NCBI GenBank assembly: GCA_030432315.1
Contig: JAUIHM010000006.1
Span: 1 to 63,601, forward strand
DNA length: 63,601 bases
Direction: 5' to 3'
Source: Alphaproteobacteria bacterium
Lineage (GTDB): Bacteria > Pseudomonadota > Alphaproteobacteria > Rhodobacterales > Rhodobacteraceae
Shown: piece after piece, positions 18,649 through 27,285 of the stretch
How the letters are laid out: every line of letters starts with the position of its first letter
Position numbering within the stretch: the first letter of the stretch is position 1
The notes under the pieces: generated by a model
What the model saw: only the letters and a program-made list of their open reading frames with translations
Databases searched by the model: none
Told to the model about the DNA's origin: nothing
Made by a program: the position numbers and the translations under genes

Positions 18649-19532
18649 GATCTCCCGTCCTGCTCCGCGTCCGCCTCGGAATAGATCACGAACGGTCGTT
18701 CGTCGTCGGAAATGACGGTGACCTGTCTTGTGTCCGCATCGTCGTGATGCAGGTCGGCCCCGCCAAGGACGAAATGCCGCAGCTTGCCGCCGAAGGCCCG
18801 CTCGAGATTCGACTGGGTGAACACCTCCGCGGTTGGACCGCTGGCGAGGACGGTGCGGTCGATCAGCACCGCCCGGTCACAGAACTCAGGCACGGAACCG
18901 AGATTGTGGGTGGAGATCAGAATGATCCGCCCTTCATCGCGCAGTTCCGTCAGAAGCTGTACGATCTGGGTCTCGGTGGTGACATCGACGCCGGTGAACG
19001 GTTCGTCGAGCAGAATGACCATGCCTTCCTGTGCCAGGGCGCGGGCGAGAAAGACACGCTTCTTCTGTCCGCCGGAAAGTTCTCCGATCTGGCGGTCCTG
19101 AAACTCGGTCATTGCCACGCGGGCGAGGGAATCGGCAACCAGTTGCCGGTCCTTTTGCGACGGGCGGCGCAGCCAGTTCATGTGCCCGTACCGTCCCATC
19201 ATCACCACGTCGCGGACCAGCACCGGAAATGACCAGTCGACCTCCTCCGCCTGGGGAACATAGGCGACGCGGTTCTGCGCCAGGGCCTCACGGGCCGGCC
19301 GGTCGAAGATCCGGACCTCGCCGGAAACCACCGGAACGAAACCCATGATGGACTTGAACAGTGTCGACTTGCCCGAACCGTTGACGCCCACCAACGCCGT
19401 GATCGACCCGCGCGGGATGGTGAAGGTGGCCTGGCTCACGGCGGTCAGGCCGCTGCGGTAGGTCACGCTGACATTGTCCAGGCTCAGGCCCGAGCCTTCC
19501 GGTGCGGGTGCTGCTGTGCTGGTATCGTTCAA
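18645..19532 (-). CDS. sitB: Manganese/iron ABC transporter ATP-binding protein SitB
   Basis: 295 residues. Walker [13 protein letters not shown]-loop [20 protein letters not shown], signature [15 protein letters not shown], Walker [14 protein letters not shown], and His loop STHNLGS. The Q-loop wording with VDW.FP is typical of SitB/MntB metal importers. A His-rich stretch [13 protein letters not shown] near the C-terminus may contact metal but this is speculative. Confidence 0.93.
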   Translation of the reverse strand: MNDTSTAAPAPEGSGLSLDNVSVTYRSGLTAVSQATFTIPRGSITALVGVNGSGKSTLFKSIMGFVPVVSGEVRIFDRPAREALAQNRVAYVPQAEEVDWSFPVLVRDVVMMGRYGHMNWLRRPSQKDRQLVADSLARVAMTEFQDRQIGELSGGQKKRVFLARALAQEGMVILLDEPFTGVDVTTETQIVQLLTELRDEGRIILISTHNLGSVPEFCDRAVLIDRTVLASGPTAEVFTQSNLERAFGGKLRHFVLGGADLHHDDADTRQVTVISDDERPFVIYSEADAEQDGRS

Positions 19533-20410
19533 TTTGTCAGTCCGGCGGCAATTGTGTCGGTGGTTACGCGCATCAGGTCGAGATAGGTGGGGACCGGACC
19601 GTCCGGGTCCGAAAGACTGTCGACGTAGAGGATGCCACCGTATGCGGCACCGGTTTCGCGGGCAATCTGCTGTGCGGCATCGGCGGGGACGGTGCTTTCG
19701 CTGAAAATTGCGGGAATGTCGTATTCCCTGACCGTATCGATGACCTTTCGAACCTGTTGCGGTGTACCGATCTGGTCCGAATTGATCGGCCAGATGTAGA
19801 GTTCGCGCAGACCGAAGTCGCGGGCCAGGTAACTGAAGGCACCCTCCGAGGTAACCAGCCAGCGTTTGTCTTCTGGAATCTCCGCCAGAGTGTCGCGGAT
19901 CGGTGCGGCGAGACCGCTGATCTCCCCGGAATAGGCCGCGGCGTTTTCGGCATATGTCGCGGCATTGTCGGGATCAGCTTCCGTCAGGGCGCGGCGGATG
20001 TTTTCCACGTAGACCAGCGCCGCATCCGGAGACATCCAGGCGTGGGGGTTGGGCTTGTCGGCATATGGTCCGTCGGAAATGCTCACAGGCTCGATTCCGT
20101 CGGTCAGGACGGCGGATGGAATGTCCCCCAGATTGACGAGAAACTTCTCAAACCATTGTTCCAGGTTGAAACCGTTCCAGAGAATCAGGTCGGCGTCCCT
20201 GGCGCGCCGAATGTCGCCGGGTGTCGGCTGGTAATAATGTATTTCCGCCCCGGGTTTTGTCAGCGCGCTGACGTCGGCGGCGTCGCCGGCGACATTCGCG
20301 GCCATGTCGGCAATGACCGTGAAGGTCGTCACCACCTTCAGGCGGTCGGCGGCGAGTGCGGTCTGGGCTGTGACAAGGCACACGGACAGTGCGAGTCCAA
20401 GGCGGACCAT
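19529..20410 (-). CDS. sitA: Manganese/iron ABC transporter substrate-binding protein SitA
   Basis: 293 residues with signal peptide [20 protein letters not shown]. Cluster A-I (ZnuA/MntC-like) metal-binding protein: [27 protein letters not shown] (ligand His), NPHAWMSP (His), [16 protein letters not shown] and [11 protein letters not shown] (Glu/Asp region). The moderate number of His and the absence of the His-rich loop argue for Mn/Fe rather than Zn. First gene of sitABCD, divergent from mur with a palindromic operator between. Confidence 0.94.
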   Translation of the reverse strand: MVRLGLALSVCLVTAQTALAADRLKVVTTFTVIADMAANVAGDAADVSALTKPGAEIHYYQPTPGDIRRARDADLILWNGFNLEQWFEKFLVNLGDIPSAVLTDGIEPVSISDGPYADKPNPHAWMSPDAALVYVENIRRALTEADPDNAATYAENAAAYSGEISGLAAPIRDTLAEIPEDKRWLVTSEGAFSYLARDFGLRELYIWPINSDQIGTPQQVRKVIDTVREYDIPAIFSESTVPADAAQQIARETGAAYGGILYVDSLSDPDGPVPTYLDLMRVTTDTIAAGLTN

Positions 20411-20468
20411 TCGGATTCTCCGGTTTGCTGATTGATCTGGACCATAGTTGTCCCATGCCGGGTGTCAA

Positions 20469-20489
20469 TGTAAATGATAATCGTTTGCA
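20469..20489. promoter_or_regulatory. Mur/Fur-box palindrome between sitA and mur
   Basis: A 21-bp near-perfect inverted repeat with arms TGTAAATGAT and ATCGTTTGCA around a central A. It matches the TGCAAATGAT..ATCATTTGCA type of Fur-family operator used by Mur in alphaproteobacteria (family knowledge). It is 59 nt upstream of the sitA start and 45 nt upstream of the mur start, so it could control both divergent units. It overlaps an in-frame ATG at 20474, which argues against that longer mur start. Confidence 0.8.
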
Positions 20490-20533
20490 AAAAGACGTTG
20501 CATTGCATCGACGTGAGCTTATTCTGCTGCCGC

Positions 20534-20974
20534 ATGAACGCGGACTCGAATTTTGGCGAAAACGAAACGCTGCTGCGGCAGGCGGGACTGCGCATCACGC
20601 GGCAGAGACGGATCATCCTGGAGATTCTCAGCGAAACCGAAGGACATCCGGACGCATCGGAGATTTTCAGGCAGGCACAGATTGCCGACGGGCGCATCTC
20701 ACTTGCAACTGTCTATCGGACGATGAAGGCTCTGGAAGAAAACGGTGCCATTCAACGCCACGCATTCGGCGACGGCCCTGCCCGGTTCGAACACGCGCAC
20801 TGCGATCACCACGATCATCTGATCGACGTCGATTCGGGCGAAGTGATCGAGTTTTCGAGCGCGCGAATCGAGTTGCTGCAGGAAGAAATCGCCGCGCGTC
20901 TCGGTTATGAGATCGTCCACCACCGGCTCGAACTCTATTGTCGCAAGGTCACGGCGAAGAAGGCGCCGGTCTGA
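20534..20974 (+). CDS. mur: Fur-family manganese uptake regulator Mur
   Basis: 146 residues from ATG at 20534. Winged-helix N-terminus [21 protein letters not shown]-recognition [19 protein letters not shown], and the metal-site region [19 protein letters not shown]. The CXXC structural-zinc pair of classical Fur is absent, as in alphaproteobacterial Fur/Mur. Represses manganese import when Mn is sufficient; the divergent sitABCD and the palindrome at 20469-20489 fit this. The 3' end overlaps the convergent IalB-like gene by 26 nt. Confidence 0.9.
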   Translation: MNADSNFGENETLLRQAGLRITRQRRIILEILSETEGHPDASEIFRQAQIADGRISLATVYRTMKALEENGAIQRHAFGDGPARFEHAHCDHHDHLIDVDSGEVIEFSSARIELLQEEIAARLGYEIVHHRLELYCRKVTAKKAPV

Positions 20975-21506
20975 CTGCGGCCAGTTCGGCTGTCGCATCA
21001 GTGTAGCCAACCAGCGAAAAGCGCAACCGAACCTGAACCCCGTCGACAAGGGAGAAGGTCAGCGAGCCGTCCTTCCCCGCCCGAAACGCCGAATCGGTGG
21101 CGGGATCAAGCGCGTGCCGCGCTTCGCACTCGCTGTCCACACAGGTGTACCAGGGAAGCGGCAGGCTCAGGTTGGGTTCGACGGTGATTCTCAGGCCGTC
21201 CGGCAGGTAAAGTGGCAGGGGCGTCGCAAAAACATATCGTGGCGGCGTCCCCGCCAGCACGGATACGCGAAACAAATCTTCACCCGTTTCAGAGTGCACA
21301 TACGTTGAGGCGCGGCACGGCGTCTCGTCACATTCAAGAGTCCAGTCTGAGAAGGTCCGGTCGGAAGTATTTCGATTTGTCAGAACGTTAGCATCTGCAC
21401 CGGTCCAGGTTCGGGTTCCTGGTGGATCGGCGGGTGCAGGTGCTGCCAAGGCAACGGTTAAGACCAGCGTCAAGGCCGTTAGGATGTTGTTATCCACGAT
21501 AGTCAT
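20949..21506 (-). CDS. Invasion-associated locus B (IalB)-family exported protein
   Basis: 185 residues with an N-terminal signal sequence ([19 protein letters not shown]). The mature domain shows the IalB pattern: [20 protein letters not shown], then [14 protein letters not shown], a second Cys pair in [16 protein letters not shown], and a [18 protein letters not shown] end. Four conserved Cys suggest two disulphides. IalB-type proteins are periplasmic, role outside Bartonella unknown. Convergent with and overlapping mur by 26 nt. Confidence 0.75.
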   Translation of the reverse strand: MTIVDNNILTALTLVLTVALAAPAPADPPGTRTWTGADANVLTNRNTSDRTFSDWTLECDETPCRASTYVHSETGEDLFRVSVLAGTPPRYVFATPLPLYLPDGLRITVEPNLSLPLPWYTCVDSECEARHALDPATDSAFRAGKDGSLTFSLVDGVQVRLRFSLVGYTDATAELAAVRPAPSSP

Positions 21507-21694
21507 GCCGCATTAGGACTTGGTTCACTGCCTCCGGGCTATGTCCCTCCCGTGCGGCGAAACAGCCGGCGCGGTCAAGTTGAAAAGCAACCTCATGCCG
21601 CAGTGTCAGAATGGCGATCGGCGGTTCCGGATTTTCCGGGCCATTCACAAACCATGCGGTGTCGAACGCACCGCACGCCAAAAAGGATACTAAA

Positions 21695-22495
21695 ATGTCC
21701 AGCATTCTTACGAACCACAGCTCCATGGTTGCCCTTCAGACCCTGAAGCAGATAAACAACGACCTCGGCAAGGTTCAGTCCGAAGTTGCAACCGGTCTTC
21801 GTGTAAGCACCGCAGCGGATGACAGTTCCTCCTGGTCGATCGCCTCGACGATGAAGTCGGACGTCGCGACCTTCTCCAAGCTCTCGGAAGGTTTGACCTC
21901 CGCTTCGGCAATGGTCGGCGTTGCCCGTGCAGCCGCTGAACAGATTTCCGAGATTCTGGTTCAGATTCAGGAAAAGGTTGTTCAGGGCCAGGATCCGTCG
22001 GCCGACACCGGCAAACTCGACGCCGAAATCACCGAGATGATCAACACGATCGACTCCATCGCTGACGCTGCTCAGTTCAATGGTGTCAATCTGGTTGGTA
22101 CGGGTGCCGCCAACGTCAACGTAACGGTTGCGATCCAGCGCGATGCTGCCGGTGCTCTGACCGACGATACGTTTGCGGTCACCGCGACCGTCCTGAACGG
22201 CGTCGCTGCCGGCGTTTCGACCGCTTCGACCACCGACGCGATCGACACGCTGCTTGACACCGTCAACGCCGCAGCCGCGACCTTCGGTGCCGCCCAGGCG
22301 CGTATCGATGCGCAGAACTCGTTTCTGGGCAAACAGGTCGATGCTCTGACGACCGGCGTTGGCGCTCTCGTCGATGCAGACATGGAAGCCGCATCTGCCC
22401 GTCTGACTGCACTGCAGACCCAGCAGCAGCTCGGCACACAGGCTCTCGCGATTGCCAACCAGGCACCGCAGACCATCCTGTCGCTGTTCAAGTAA
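21695..22495 (+). CDS. Flagellin
   Basis: 266 residues from ATG at 21695 (RBS AAAGGAT). N-terminal D0/D1 domain (MSSILTNHSSMVALQTLKQI, then TGLRVSTAADDSSSWSIAST) and C-terminal D1/D0 (LQTQQQLGTQALAIANQAPQ). The middle is short, so the surface-exposed D2/D3 domains are almost missing, as in many Rhodobacteraceae. Filament subunit, secreted by the type III flagellar apparatus. Followed by a hairpin and then flaF and flbT, which control flagellin secretion and translation. Confidence 0.95.
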   Translation: MSSILTNHSSMVALQTLKQINNDLGKVQSEVATGLRVSTAADDSSSWSIASTMKSDVATFSKLSEGLTSASAMVGVARAAAEQISEILVQIQEKVVQGQDPSADTGKLDAEITEMINTIDSIADAAQFNGVNLVGTGAANVNVTVAIQRDAAGALTDDTFAVTATVLNGVAAGVSTASTTDAIDTLLDTVNAAAATFGAAQARIDAQNSFLGKQVDALTTGVGALVDADMEAASARLTALQTQQQLGTQALAIANQAPQTILSLFK

Positions 22496-22506
22496 TGAAT
22501 ACGGAG

Positions 22507-22530
22507 CGGGGCGGGCAGATGCCCGCCCCG
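22507..22530 (+). terminator. Hairpin terminator/attenuator after flagellin
   Basis: Ten-bp GC-rich stem CGGGGCGGGC / GCCCGCCCCG with loop AGAT, followed by TTTCTCT. Located 12 nt after the flagellin stop and 96 nt before flaF, so it probably ends or attenuates the abundant flagellin transcript. Confidence 0.8.
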
Positions 22531-22625
22531 TTTCTCTCCGCCCTGCCCATCAGAATGCCTGAACAAATCTGACCTCCCTCTCCCGTACGCCTGAAATCGG
22601 GTCAGACCCCAACAGAGGTTCCAGA

Positions 22626-23006
22626 ATGACTTTCTCCAGCAATGCCAAGTCCGGATACGCCGCAGCCGCGATACCTGTGCGCACGGACCGTGGCGTGGAA
22701 TACGCCGCCTTTGCCAACGCGACGCGCCAGCTGAAATCCGTCGAGACCGCCGACAGATCCCGCTTCGTCGAAGTCGCGCACGCAGTCAACGACAACTCCC
22801 GCCTTTGGGGCGTTCTCGCCGCCGATCTCATGAACGACGACAATGCCCTGCCCGTCCCGCTTCGCGCCCAGCTCCTTTCGCTCGCGCAGTTCGTCCGCAA
22901 ACATTCGCTGATCGTGCTCGCCGGCAAAGCCTCGGTTGAGCCTCTCATCGACATCAACACATCCATCATGCGCGGTCTGCGCGGTGAGATGGAGGAAGCA
23001 GCATGA
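22626..23006 (+). CDS. flaF: Flagellar biosynthesis regulator FlaF
   Basis: 126 residues with the family pattern: AYAAF-like N-terminus (EYAAFANATRQL), then DNSRLWGVLAADLMNDDNALP and LRAQLLSLAQFVRKHS. FlaF promotes flagellin synthesis/secretion in alphaproteobacteria, acting with FlbT. Its stop overlaps the flbT start by 4 nt. Confidence 0.9.
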   Translation: MTFSSNAKSGYAAAAIPVRTDRGVEYAAFANATRQLKSVETADRSRFVEVAHAVNDNSRLWGVLAADLMNDDNALPVPLRAQLLSLAQFVRKHSLIVLAGKASVEPLIDINTSIMRGLRGEMEEAA

Positions 23007-23416
23007 GTGGCCTGGTTCTCAAGCTCGGTCCGCGGGAGCGGATCATGATCAACGGTGTTGTCATGGAAAATGGCGACCGCCGCACACGGATCAACATTGT
23101 TACGCCGGATGCGAACGTGTTGCGTCTGCGCGATGCGATCCACCCGAATGACGCGAACACCCCGGTCAAGCGGGTGTGTTACATCGCGCAGATGGTGCTG
23201 GCCGGTGAAGCCGATCCGGCCGAGGCGCGCCCGCAGCTTCTGCGCGGCATCGAGCAGCTGAGCCATGTATTTTCGGATGCGGAAAGCCGCGAAAGCCTTG
23301 TCACTGCGACGCAGGCTGTCGATGCGGGACATCACTATCAGGCCCTCAAGGCTCTGCGTTCGCTTTTGCCCCGTGAAACCCGCCTGTTCGCCCTTGGCCG
23401 ACACAGCGCCGCCTGA
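23003..23416 (+). CDS. flbT: Flagellar biosynthesis repressor FlbT
   Basis: 137 residues: LVLKLGPRERIMINGVVMENGDRR, then VLRLRDAIHPNDANTPVKRVCYIAQ and YQALKALRSLLPRE, which match FlbT. FlbT binds flagellin mRNA and restrains its translation until the hook is complete. Coupled by ATGA overlap to flaF. Confidence 0.92.
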   Translation: MSGLVLKLGPRERIMINGVVMENGDRRTRINIVTPDANVLRLRDAIHPNDANTPVKRVCYIAQMVLAGEADPAEARPQLLRGIEQLSHVFSDAESRESLVTATQAVDAGHHYQALKALRSLLPRETRLFALGRHSAA

Positions 23417-23433
23417 CCGAGGAGTGAACCGAA

Positions 23434-24267
23434 ATGAGTTTCCAGCCGCAGATACCGATGTCGGGAATCGCCGGGTGGCGTTTTTTGCAGCGCACCCAGG
23501 AGACTCAGCAGGCCACGTTCGAGAAATCGGGCGTGTTGGCTCGGGACATAGAGTATTTTCAGGAGAACATCGGCAAGGTCGAAACTACCGCTGATCTGGT
23601 GTCCGACCGCCGGCTGCTGACGGTAGCTCTGGGTGCGTTCGGGCTTGGCGATGATATCGACAAGAAAGCCTTTATCCGCAAGGTGCTGGATGAAGGAACC
23701 GATGACGAAAAGTCATTTGCCAACCGGATGACCGCGCAGGCCTACAAGGATTTCGCGGAAACCTTCGGCTTTGGCAATGCCACCGGCGCCAGAACCGGAG
23801 ATGAGGGGTTCGCCGAAAAAATCCTCGATGCGTACAGGGTACGGGCATTCGAAGCCGCGGTCGGCGATGCGGACAACAACATGCGTCTGGCGATGAACAT
23901 GAACCGCGAGTTGCCGGATCTCGCGGCCGAGGAGGGGCGGACGTGGTATTCGGTGCTTGCCTCCGAACCGTTGAGCCAGGTGTTTCAGACCGCGTTTGGT
24001 CTACCGAAGGATTTTTACAATATCGATGTGGACCGCCAGGTAACGATTCTGGCGCAGAAGTCAAAGCAGTACTTCGGCAGCGGAGAGATCTCGGTTTACT
24101 CGGATCCTGAAGTCTTGGAGAAGTTGACGACGCGATTTCTTGCCATGGCGCAGATTGCCGACGGGGTGTCGAATGCGACCGGGCCGGCGGCAAGTGCGCT
24201 GATCCTGCTGCAGAGCAGGACGTCGAACGGCTCTTCCGGTCTGCTGAACCTGCTCTATGACTTCTGA
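23434..24267 (+). CDS. DUF1217 flagellar-cluster protein
   Basis: 277 residues. N-terminus MSFQPQIPMSGIAGWRFLQR and the AYKDFAETFGFGNATG / YRVRAFEAAVGDADNNMRLAMN segments match DUF1217 proteins, which occur in alphaproteobacterial flagellar clusters (hook/rod-region role suspected, not proven). Starts 17 nt after flbT; the 3' end overlaps convergent fliI by 13 nt. Confidence 0.85.
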   Translation: MSFQPQIPMSGIAGWRFLQRTQETQQATFEKSGVLARDIEYFQENIGKVETTADLVSDRRLLTVALGAFGLGDDIDKKAFIRKVLDEGTDDEKSFANRMTAQAYKDFAETFGFGNATGARTGDEGFAEKILDAYRVRAFEAAVGDADNNMRLAMNMNRELPDLAAEEGRTWYSVLASEPLSQVFQTAFGLPKDFYNIDVDRQVTILAQKSKQYFGSGEISVYSDPEVLEKLTTRFLAMAQIADGVSNATGPAASALILLQSRTSNGSSGLLNLLYDF

Positions 24268-25598
24268 AGCGCCGGCAGCGCGGAGTCGTTTTCGATGATC
24301 TCCGACAGCCTGGCGAAACTGGCGGCAACGCCGTCCGGTGCCTTTTCGGTAAAGAAAGCGTCTAGTCTCGGCCACAACCGGATTGCTTCGTCGATCGCCG
24401 GATCGCTGCCTTTGGAGTAGAGCCCGGTCTGGATCATCAGGGCGGCGTTCTCATACGCTGTCAGAACCTGTCTGACCCTGGCAATCTGTGCATTCTCCCC
24501 CTCCGTCGCCACGCCAGGCAGTGACCGAGAGACGCTGCGCCGCACGTCTATGGCCGGAAAGCGTCCCCGCTCCGCGATTCCCCGGTCGAGGACAATGTGT
24601 CCGTCAAGCACACCGCGGGTGATGTCGGCGATGGGTTCATCCATGTCCGAACCGGCGACAAGAACGCTGAAAATCGCTGTGATGTCGCCCTTGCCGAACA
24701 GGCCTGGACCCGCGCGTTCGCAGAGCGAGGCAATCAGGTTGGATGTCGATGGCGGAAATCCCCGGAGCGTTGGAGATTCGCCGGCCGTCAGGGCGATTTC
24801 ACGGTGGGCCTCGGCAAACCGGGTCAGCGAATCGGTCAGCAGCAGCACATGCTTGCCCTGGTCGCGAAACACTTCGGCGGTGGCCATCGCCATCCAGGCT
24901 GCCCGGCGTTTGATCAGCGGTGCCTGATCCGATGTGGCGGCAACGACGACGGCTCGTTCCATGCCTTCGGGCCCAAGCACGTTGTCGACGAAGTCCCGAA
25001 GTTCGCGTCCCCGTTCGCCGATGAGCGCGAGAACCACCACATCGGCTTCGATTCCCTTGGCGAGATCCGCCAGCAGCATCGATTTGCCGACGCCGGATCC
25101 GGCGAAAACACCTACTCGCTGACCCTTAGCCAGGGGCAGGACGGTATCGAATGGTGTGAGGCCGGTGGACAGCCGCGGTCCGAGCGGTTTGCGTTTCGCC
25201 GGGTCTGGTGGCGCGCGGCGCAGGCTGGCGCTGGCCGGCCCCTGTGTGAGCGGTCCGCCATCCATCGGTTGACCGAAGGCGTCGACGATACGGCCGACCC
25301 AGCTTTCGTCGGGATGAACGCCCGCTGGCCCCAGAAGTCGCACCGGATTTCCGACGGCTGCACCGTCCAGCGGGGCATAGGTCATTGCGCGGGCGCGGGA
25401 TTCCGATACTCCGACAATCTCTCCCGGCAGTTCGGACCCGCCACGCAGACTGATCGCGATCTGGTCGCCGATGCGTGCCTGATGGGTCAGACCGGCAATC
25501 TCCAGCGAAGCGGTGCTGACAGAGACCACGCGGCCGACCCGCACCGTGTTTGAAATGCGGGAAAGTTCGGACTGGAGCGCGGAAAAATCGGTCAGCAT
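24255..25598 (-). CDS. fliI: Flagellar export ATPase FliI
   Basis: 447 residues from ATG at 25598. F1-like ATPase: Walker A GVFAGSGVGKSMLL, catalytic region LIGERGRELRDFVDN, Walker B HVLLLTDSLTRFAEAHREI and the SPTLRGFPPSTSNLIASLCERAG block of T3SS ATPases. Supplies energy for substrate unfolding in flagellar export. Divergent from flgB; a longer reading frame upstream of 25598 overlaps flgB and is rejected. Confidence 0.94.
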   Translation of the reverse strand: MLTDFSALQSELSRISNTVRVGRVVSVSTASLEIAGLTHQARIGDQIAISLRGGSELPGEIVGVSESRARAMTYAPLDGAAVGNPVRLLGPAGVHPDESWVGRIVDAFGQPMDGGPLTQGPASASLRRAPPDPAKRKPLGPRLSTGLTPFDTVLPLAKGQRVGVFAGSGVGKSMLLADLAKGIEADVVVLALIGERGRELRDFVDNVLGPEGMERAVVVAATSDQAPLIKRRAAWMAMATAEVFRDQGKHVLLLTDSLTRFAEAHREIALTAGESPTLRGFPPSTSNLIASLCERAGPGLFGKGDITAIFSVLVAGSDMDEPIADITRGVLDGHIVLDRGIAERGRFPAIDVRRSVSRSLPGVATEGENAQIARVRQVLTAYENAALMIQTGLYSKGSDPAIDEAIRLWPRLDAFFTEKAPDGVAASFARLSEIIENDSALPALQKS

Positions 25599-25633
25599 GT
25601 GTGATCCCGGAGCGATGGTCAGGTTACACTTTG

Positions 25634-25651
25634 TAAACCATGAAGGGTTAA
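25634..25651. promoter_or_regulatory. Imperfect palindrome between fliI and flgB
   Basis: TAAACC, six nt, then GGTTAA, in the 93-nt divergent intergenic region. The TTAA core is reminiscent of CtrA half sites, which control flagellar genes in alphaproteobacteria, but the spacing does not match the TTAA-N7-TTAA consensus. Weak candidate. Confidence 0.25.
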
Positions 25652-25691
25652 GCGGGAGTTGCCGAAACGAAGCGACGGGAGAACCCGCTCC

Positions 25692-26081
25692 ATGGATCTG
25701 AAACTGAACATACTGAGTATGGCCAGCAGTCTGGCGGCGCATTCCGCGGCACGGCAGCAGGTCGTCGCGGAAAATGTCGCCCACGCCGATACCCCGGGAT
25801 ACCGCGCCCGCGACATTGCCGACTTTTCCGCCACGCTTCGCGACGCCGAAATGGCATTCGCCGCGAAACAGACCAGACCGGGGCATCTTCCGTTTGCGGA
25901 CGATACCGGTGGTTACAGAACACGGGAAATTACCGCGTTCGGCGCCGAGAGTCCCAATGGCAACACGGTGTCGCTTGAAGATCAGATGATGCGCTCCGCG
26001 CATGTGCGGCAGAATCACGACATGGCGCTGGGGGTTTACGGCAAGTCCCTGGAAATCATGCGAGCGTCGCTTGGCAAGTAA
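25692..26081 (+). CDS. flgB: Flagellar basal-body rod protein FlgB
   Basis: 129 residues from ATG at 25692 with GGGAGA upstream. Rod-protein N-terminus with RQQVVAENVAHADTPGYRARD, the flagellar rod motif, and a C-terminal LEIMRASLGK heptad region. First gene of flgB-flgC-fliE-fliQ. Proximal rod subunit in the periplasm, exported by the flagellar T3SS. Confidence 0.93.
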   Translation: MDLKLNILSMASSLAAHSAARQQVVAENVAHADTPGYRARDIADFSATLRDAEMAFAAKQTRPGHLPFADDTGGYRTREITAFGAESPNGNTVSLEDQMMRSAHVRQNHDMALGVYGKSLEIMRASLGK

Positions 26082-26098
26082 CAGTGAGGTAAGATCCC

Positions 26099-26491
26099 AT
26101 GGATGAAATCATGAAAACCATGGCGGCTTCCGCCAGCGGCATGCGGGCACAGACTTCGCGAATCCGTCTTGCCGCCGAAAACATCGCCAATGCGGATACA
26201 CCAGGATACCGGCGGAAGACCGTATCGTTTGAGGAAACGTTTCAGAGGACGAATGACGCCCGTGCGGTCACCACCGGTCCGGTCAGGCTGGATCAGTCCG
26301 AGTTGCCGCGCATTTTTCAACCCGAACACCCGATGGCCGGCGAAGACGGTTACTACGAAGGGTCCAATGTGAACCTGGTAATGGAAATCGCCGACAGCCG
26401 CGAAGCGAACCGATCCTATGAGGCGAACCTCAGGATGTTTGACCAGGCCCGCCAGATGTCGAGCTCCATACTCGGCCTGCTGCGCCGCTGA
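26099..26491 (+). CDS. flgC: Flagellar basal-body rod protein FlgC
   Basis: 130 residues: MAASASGMRAQTSRIRLAAENIANADTPGYRRK is the expected rod-protein N-terminus (split in the reader's mind at RLAAENIANADTPGY), and YYEGSNVNLVMEIADSREANRSYEANL the C-terminal zipper. Lies 17 nt after flgB and 16 nt before fliE. Proximal rod subunit. Confidence 0.94.
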   Translation: MDEIMKTMAASASGMRAQTSRIRLAAENIANADTPGYRRKTVSFEETFQRTNDARAVTTGPVRLDQSELPRIFQPEHPMAGEDGYYEGSNVNLVMEIADSREANRSYEANLRMFDQARQMSSSILGLLRR

Positions 26492-26507
26492 ACAGAAAGT
26501 TTAGATC

Positions 26508-26807
26508 ATGGATGTAAAAGCAACCCTCGCTTCCCAACTCTACAGCCAAGCGCAGGCCGCAGCGCGCCCCGATCCCCGTTCAACTCCGGCACCCGGGGTG
26601 AGCGAGGCTTTTCGCGCTGCGACCGACGATTTCATGCAGACGCTTCGGGCGAACGAAGCAACCGTGACCGCCGGTCTTGCCGGCCGCGCCGATCCACAGG
26701 CCGTGGTCGAGGCGCTTGCCGCGACCGAAATGGCCGTTCAGACAGCCGTTGCCGTTCGCGACAAGGTCGTGGAAGCCTATCAGGAAATCCTGCGCATGCC
26801 GGTCTGA
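26508..26807 (+). CDS. fliE: Flagellar hook-basal body complex protein FliE
   Basis: 99 residues. C-terminal pattern VEALAATEMAVQTAVAVRDKVVEAYQEILRMPV ends with the conserved V.A.EI..M.V of FliE (see AYQEILRMPV). Joins the MS ring to the proximal rod. Fits its place between flgC and fliQ. Confidence 0.92.
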   Translation: MDVKATLASQLYSQAQAAARPDPRSTPAPGVSEAFRAATDDFMQTLRANEATVTAGLAGRADPQAVVEALAATEMAVQTAVAVRDKVVEAYQEILRMPV

Positions 26808-26812
26808 CGCGC

Positions 26813-27079
26813 ATGACCGATGCCGATGTTCTGGATATTCTGCGTGAGGGCCTCTGGACGGCGTTGATCATTTCAACGCCGGTTCTTGCCGTTGCGCTGA
26901 TAGTGGGACTTGCCATCGGTCTGCTGCAGGCACTGACATCGGTTCAGGAAATGACGCTGACTTTTGTGCCGAAACTGGGCGCCATTCTCATTGTCTACTG
27001 GGTGACGATGAGTTTTTCCAGTCAGACACTGGTGCGTCTCTATCAGGATCAGATCATCCCAAGGATAATCGGAAACTGA
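26813..27079 (+). CDS. fliQ: Flagellar export gate protein FliQ
   Basis: 88 residues, two membrane helices. VLDILREGLWTALIISTPVL and VGLAIGLLQALTSVQEMTLTFVPK match FliQ, including the QALTSVQE(M/Q)TL motif. Inner-membrane export gate subunit. FliR would normally follow; here a chemoreceptor gene comes next. Confidence 0.94.
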   Translation: MTDADVLDILREGLWTALIISTPVLAVALIVGLAIGLLQALTSVQEMTLTFVPKLGAILIVYWVTMSFSSQTLVRLYQDQIIPRIIGN

Positions 27080-27285
27080 GGCCAGGAACCCGCTGCCGCG
27101 GTCCGGGTCGCGATCCGGCCCATCAGGATCCGCTCCATAAATGACCGGACGTGACGCGTTCATGGAATTTAAACCATGGCAGGTATTTCTGTATCTCTAC
27201 CGGTCGCAAAGCAGGCCCGGCGCGGCCCGCGCCTGACACCCCTCACTGGTTTCTGCCGGGATTGACGGGAAACGGGAGTCAGGTC

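Noticed and set aside
20474..20533. Upstream in-frame start for mur
   Set aside because: It would put the Mur-box palindrome inside the coding sequence and adds residues not seen in the family.
21575..21604. Sigma-28-like flagellin promoter (TCAAGTTG ... GCCGCAGT)
   Set aside because: Spacing is about 3 nt too long and the -10 half is poorly matched; not strong enough to list.
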